A stretch of DNA of 64,000 nucleotides from an uncultured Bacteroidales bacterium (lineage in GTDB: Bacteria > Bacteroidota > Bacteroidia > Bacteroidales > F082), in NCBI GenBank assembly GCA_937902805.1, contig CALEMB010000102.1, positions 10,570 to 74,569 on the forward strand, read 5' to 3'. The position numbers and the translations under genes were made by a program. The notes beneath the pieces are model-generated. The model saw nothing but the letters and a program-made list of their open reading frames with translations. It had not been told where the DNA came from and did not search any database. Below, in pieces: positions 60,933-64,000 of the stretch (position 1 is its first letter; the number at the start of each line of letters is the position of its first letter).

Positions 60933-62300
60933 ATGAAAAAATCTCTACGTTTATGGATGGCCGTTGTGTTTACGGCTGTTTTTGGCATGGCTCATGCTTC
61001 CACCGCACAATGGTATGGTTATGCCTTGTACACTTCAAACAGCGCAAGTTGGCAAAACCATTTTGTCAGTTTCAACACGCAGGACCCTAATGCGGTACAG
61101 GTCGCATCCGAAACCTTGCCCAGCATTTGGGCCGCCACCTACTTGGATGGCTATGTGTGGTTTGTCACTCAAACAAGAAGCCTGTGCAAAGCGCCTTTCG
61201 ATGAAGAGACGCAGACCATCGGCAACTATGAGACGGTTGTTCCGTCGCTGGAACAATACAACTTGTATATCGACATGGCCTACAACCCCTTGGATGGGAT
61301 GATGTATTATTTGTGTCAAGACAGTCAGTACAATTCTTACTTGAAGCGTTCCAGCCTCACCGCACCTTCGGAGGTGGAAGTCGTTGGAATGTTTAGCGTG
61401 AAGCTGTGGACGCTTGCCATCAATCGTCAAGGACGGGCCTACGGCGTGGCCTATGACGGTGGTAACTTATATGAAATCAATCTTAACGAGGCCACCACTA
61501 CCTTGGTCGGACCTACAGGTAAAGAAGTGTGGTACACGCAAGGTATGGCCTTTGACCTCGACACGGGCGAGCTTTACTGGGCCCAGTTTGCCACCGCGAA
61601 TGACCATGGATTCTACCAGGTGAACACAGAAACAGGTGAGGCCACTTCGATTGGCGAGATTGGTCAAGGAACACAGCTGGCTGGTCTGTTCATGGTGCCG
61701 CAACCAACGCCCCCTGAGCCAGAGGTTATCAATGAGATTTATGTGGAGGGCTTCACGACTCCAGTTTGGGGTGAGCATCCCGATTTCAACCTGGAGGTGG
61801 CCGAAGGAAGCCATTATTCCATAAGTGAGGTTAGATGGTATTGGATTAACCCTTATATATACGAATTTATGGAAGAGAATGACATCTTTGACCATGATGA
61901 TGCAACATATTATTTAAGTATCACTTTCGAGCCTGAAGAAGGCTATGTGTTTTCCGAAGACGTTACGGTGTTTTATAATGGAGATTCATTAATATTTGAC
62001 GCTGCCGAAAGCTATTTTATTGAAGATGGAGCCTACATGGCTTTTACCATCGGTTTTCATGTCTCCGATCCTTTGGGCATTGTGGAACAAACGGCTGGAA
62101 ACATTGCCGTTTGGCCGAATCCTGCCAGCCACATCCTTCACTTGGACATCATGGACGGTGTGTCCGTCAGCGTTTTCGACATGTCAGGCCGTATGGTGAA
62201 GCAGGAACGTTACGAAGGCCAAATCAATGTGGGCGACCTGGTTCCCGGCATCTATGCCATCAAGGCCGAGGGTTCGACGGTAAGATTCGTGAAGGAGTAG
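60933..62300 (+). CDS. T9SS surface protein with propeller-like N-terminal module
   Basis: 455 aa, signal peptide MKKSLRLWMAVVFTAVFGMAHAS. Residues about 24-255 are homologous to the N-terminal module of the LRR protein at 52835: STAQWYGYAL, ASETLPSIWAATYLDGYVWFV, DMAYNPLDGMMYYL and AFDLDTGELYWAQ. A second domain (about 265-375) is acidic and aromatic-rich. The C-terminus (about 388-455, VWPNPASHILHLDI ... VPGIYAIKAEG) is the T9SS type A sorting domain. No enzyme motif. Likely surface-exposed; partner or ligand unknown. Confidence 0.88.
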   Translation: MKKSLRLWMAVVFTAVFGMAHASTAQWYGYALYTSNSASWQNHFVSFNTQDPNAVQVASETLPSIWAATYLDGYVWFVTQTRSLCKAPFDEETQTIGNYETVVPSLEQYNLYIDMAYNPLDGMMYYLCQDSQYNSYLKRSSLTAPSEVEVVGMFSVKLWTLAINRQGRAYGVAYDGGNLYEINLNEATTTLVGPTGKEVWYTQGMAFDLDTGELYWAQFATANDHGFYQVNTETGEATSIGEIGQGTQLAGLFMVPQPTPPEPEVINEIYVEGFTTPVWGEHPDFNLEVAEGSHYSISEVRWYWINPYIYEFMEENDIFDHDDATYYLSITFEPEEGYVFSEDVTVFYNGDSLIFDAAESYFIEDGAYMAFTIGFHVSDPLGIVEQTAGNIAVWPNPASHILHLDIMDGVSVSVFDMSGRMVKQERYEGQINVGDLVPGIYAIKAEGSTVRFVKE

Positions 62301-62656
62301 GTCTTTTCTTGTTCACATTGATTTGTGACATCTTTTGTGACATCTTTTGTGACATCTTTAGTGACATTTCCCTCTTTTGTGCCACTCTTCAGCTCGTCCT
62401 GTATGGTGGGGATACCTGTTGCACGGCCTTCGGTGAGGTCCAACTCTCAAACCGCTTTTTTGGAAACGGGGGACAATATGCTACACATTATCTAAACCTA
62501 ATCTGAAAGTTGATAGCAATGTAGAAACCATCACCTTCTTGATAGACATAGCCAAAATCTTGAAAGGTATTTTACAATACACATTCAAAGCAACGATGAT
62601 CTGTTCTCTTGTCCAATTATGAGACATTTTGTCAATCTATAACGTTTTCAATCTGA
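62301..62656. other. Intergenic region with a 12-bp tandem repeat
   Basis: 356 bp between convergent genes. About four copies of TTTTGTGACATC occur at 62321-62369, with the last unit degenerate. The remainder is unremarkable, with no convincing terminator or gene. Stretches of the repeat can be read as protein, but no start or promoter supports that. Confidence 0.6.
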
Positions 62657-63628
62657 TTATTTCAACATCCGGATTATTGTCTCCGGCGAGGCCTGCATCT
62701 TGGTTACTGCACACATCCCCACGCCCATGTCTTTCACGCTGGCACCGAGAAAATATACAACATCATCGATGATTAGGAATCGGTCGTGGTTGCGGTGGGG
62801 CAACTGCACGAACTTAACTTCACGGTATTGTTCATTGTGCTTCTTCAGGTCTGTCAAGAACAACTCGTTATAACGGGAATGTATCGTGGCCTCAACGCCA
62901 TCAGTTCGTTTGTCCATTAACGACAGCACCCGGTCGTCCACATAATTGTCTATCAATATTATCCGCTGATTTGCACTCCTCACCAGTTCAGACACGTATG
63001 ACCACGCGTCCCATACACAACCTGTAGCGAAAATCTGTTCGGGAAGAAGTTTTGGCGAATTGGCATCCATCTTATCGAGAAGAACATCTATTTTTTTGTC
63101 AGTTTCAATCTGGTGGCTTTCCAGATGGGCAATTCGCATAAGGATGCCTGCATTCTGTACCATAAAACGACGCATGGCCACGAATGCGTTCATAATCATT
63201 ATACTTGTCTCTATGGCTTTATGGCTATGGACAACGGATGATAATTGACCAATGCCTTGCTCGGTGAAGGCATACGGCATTGTTGGGCTGAATCTGATAG
63301 ACCGAAGGTGGTCACAATTTGCAACCACCTCGTCGCGTTCCTCTTTTGTGAGTTGGAAGCGGAAAGACTGTGGGAATCTGGCAGCGTTGCGGTTGGCTTG
63401 TTGGTTAAGCCGCTTGGTTGTCACACCATATAGTCCTGCTACATCTTGGTCGATAATCACCTGCTCACCTCTGATAGTTATTATCAGTTTCTCAATGTCT
63501 TGTTGGCTGAGGCAGATTTCGTTTTGGTCAGGGTGGTCACAATTTGCAACCACCATATTTGAACTCTCGCTATATGGAACCACCTCCGCTTCTTCTATAA
63601 TATTGGTTTTCTCGCTTTTCTTAGCCAT
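62657..63628 (-). CDS. ORF6N-domain DNA-binding protein with PLD-like C-terminus
   Basis: 323 aa from the ATG at 63628 (MAKKSEKTN). The ORF6N domain (about 45-130) reads IRGEQVIIDQDVAGLYGVTTKRLNQQ, RNAARFPQSFRFQLTKEE and MPYAFTEQGIGQLSSVV. After a helical linker, the C-terminal domain (about 200-323) carries RIILIDNYVDDRVL and the phospholipase-D-like motif HDRFLIIDD, in which the usual HxK lysine is Arg. Only one such motif is present, so activity is doubtful. ORF6N proteins are phage- or island-derived regulators. The peptide VVANCDH occurs twice because of a 23-bp palindromic DNA repeat. Confidence 0.85.
   Translation of the reverse strand: MAKKSEKTNIIEEAEVVPYSESSNMVVANCDHPDQNEICLSQQDIEKLIITIRGEQVIIDQDVAGLYGVTTKRLNQQANRNAARFPQSFRFQLTKEERDEVVANCDHLRSIRFSPTMPYAFTEQGIGQLSSVVHSHKAIETSIMIMNAFVAMRRFMVQNAGILMRIAHLESHQIETDKKIDVLLDKMDANSPKLLPEQIFATGCVWDAWSYVSELVRSANQRIILIDNYVDDRVLSLMDKRTDGVEATIHSRYNELFLTDLKKHNEQYREVKFVQLPHRNHDRFLIIDDVVYFLGASVKDMGVGMCAVTKMQASPETIIRMLK
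63307..63329. repeat. 23-bp palindrome, copy 1, in the ORF6N gene
   Basis: Begins GGTGGTCACAATTTG and ends CAACCACC. It encodes VVANCDH in the conserved part of the ORF6N domain. The identical copy 2 lies 225 bp (75 codons) away. Confidence 0.75.
63532..63554. repeat. 23-bp palindrome, copy 2, in the ORF6N gene
   Basis: Identical to copy 1 and in the same frame, near the N-terminus of the protein where family members are not conserved. Likely a secondary insertion or conversion. Confidence 0.75.
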
Positions 63629-63683
63629 ATTATTTGCTTGTTTCAACACTTGTTGTTATGTCCGAAGCACGATTTGTTGCTTG

Positions 63684-63691
63684 CAAAAATA
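63684..63691 (-). promoter_or_regulatory. -7 element of the ORF6N gene
   Basis: TATTTTTG on the minus strand, 56 bp before the ATG at 63628. Confidence 0.55.
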
Positions 63692-63742
63692 GCAAAAAAA
63701 ATGTGAATGTCACTTCCGAAAGGAGAACTTCTACAATAAATT

Positions 63743-63758
63743 GGTCACAGTTGTGACC
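63743..63758. promoter_or_regulatory. Operator-like palindrome upstream of the ORF6N gene
   Basis: GGTCACA and TGTGACC separated by GT, about 52 bp upstream of the -7 box. The half-site GGTCACA is the same as in the two intragenic palindromes, suggesting autoregulation. Confidence 0.45.
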
Positions 63759-64000
63759 GCATTTAGGGAATCAGGTTATATTCAACTTCTCTTCATTCTC
63801 TCTCGGTTTGTCTTACCTTGAAAAACATTGAATAAAAACAAGACAGAAAAATGGAGTACATTGGCTATTCGGTTATGCTGGGAAAAGAGCAAAAACTGTC
63901 AACCAAATCAGGAAAAGACAAACAGCAAGCGCCTCCGGAAAAAACTTGACTTATAGGTCATTTTGCAGGCTGCGATGTATGCTGAAGCCCAATGGATAGA
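63759..64000. other. End of window, no supported gene
   Basis: A 32-codon frame (63851-63949, MEYIGYSVMLGKEQK and a polar tail) opens with an ATG after an A-rich stretch but has no promoter or recognisable family. I see nothing else to call. Confidence 0.3.

Noticed and set aside
62321..62369. Possible CRISPR-like repeat
   Set aside because: The 12-bp units are directly tandem with no spacers; it is a simple tandem repeat.

Overview
The window reads as a chromosomal segment of an anaerobic, probably host- or rumen-associated member of Bacteroidales (Bacteroidota). The evidence is: promoters of the Bacteroidota type (TAnnTTTG at -7, sometimes TTTG about 20 bp upstream); C-terminal type IX secretion (T9SS) sorting domains on several surface proteins; zinc-free L36; a ferredoxin-dependent 2-oxoacid oxidoreductase; and VIPAQAG- and VIADLIRN-type palindromic repeats. 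I found no tRNA, rRNA, insertion sequence, prophage or CRISPR array.

Layout. 1-4.8 kb: minus-strand housekeeping genes (uvrA N-terminal part, a lytic transglycosylase, rfbC, lpdA). 4.9-25.7 kb: a two-component system (TPR histidine kinase plus NarL-type regulator) followed by an operon of a 1984-aa beta-propeller/beta-helix/dockerin protein, a 3285-aa protein with three cohesin-like domains, a 629-aa T9SS protein and a 99-aa secreted tail-anchored protein. 26-44.6 kb: two small genes, then the str/S10/spc/alpha ribosomal superoperon in canonical order, with a break between secY and infA. 44.6-47.4 kb: VorB-type ferredoxin oxidoreductase operon. 47.5-50 kb: a likely acquired type II restriction-modification pair, a structured non-coding stretch and a DUF3791-type small gene pair. 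50-52.8 kb: prmC, RNase P RNA and sdaA. 52.8-62.3 kb: two T9SS proteins sharing an N-terminal module, with small-molecule and lipid enzymes, MarC, and a CoA-transferase behind a cobalamin riboswitch. 62.6-64 kb: an ORF6N/PLD-like DNA-binding protein.

The most interesting system is at 4.9-25.7 kb. The same perfect 16-bp palindrome lies exactly 22 bp upstream of the -7 box both of the kinase/regulator operon and of the surface-protein operon. This suggests an autoregulated two-component switch controlling a surface complex in which a dockerin-bearing protein could dock onto a cohesin-bearing giant encoded next to it. There are no glycoside hydrolases in the operon, so it is not an obvious cellulosome.

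Other notable points: a structured palindromic repeat inserted in frame in both uvrA and prmC, with a third copy whose arms form a terminator-like stem; a cobalamin riboswitch directly upstream of an acyl-CoA transferase gene; a compensated base-pair flip in the near-universal P4 helix of RNase P RNA; and a 23-bp palindrome present twice in frame within the ORF6N gene.
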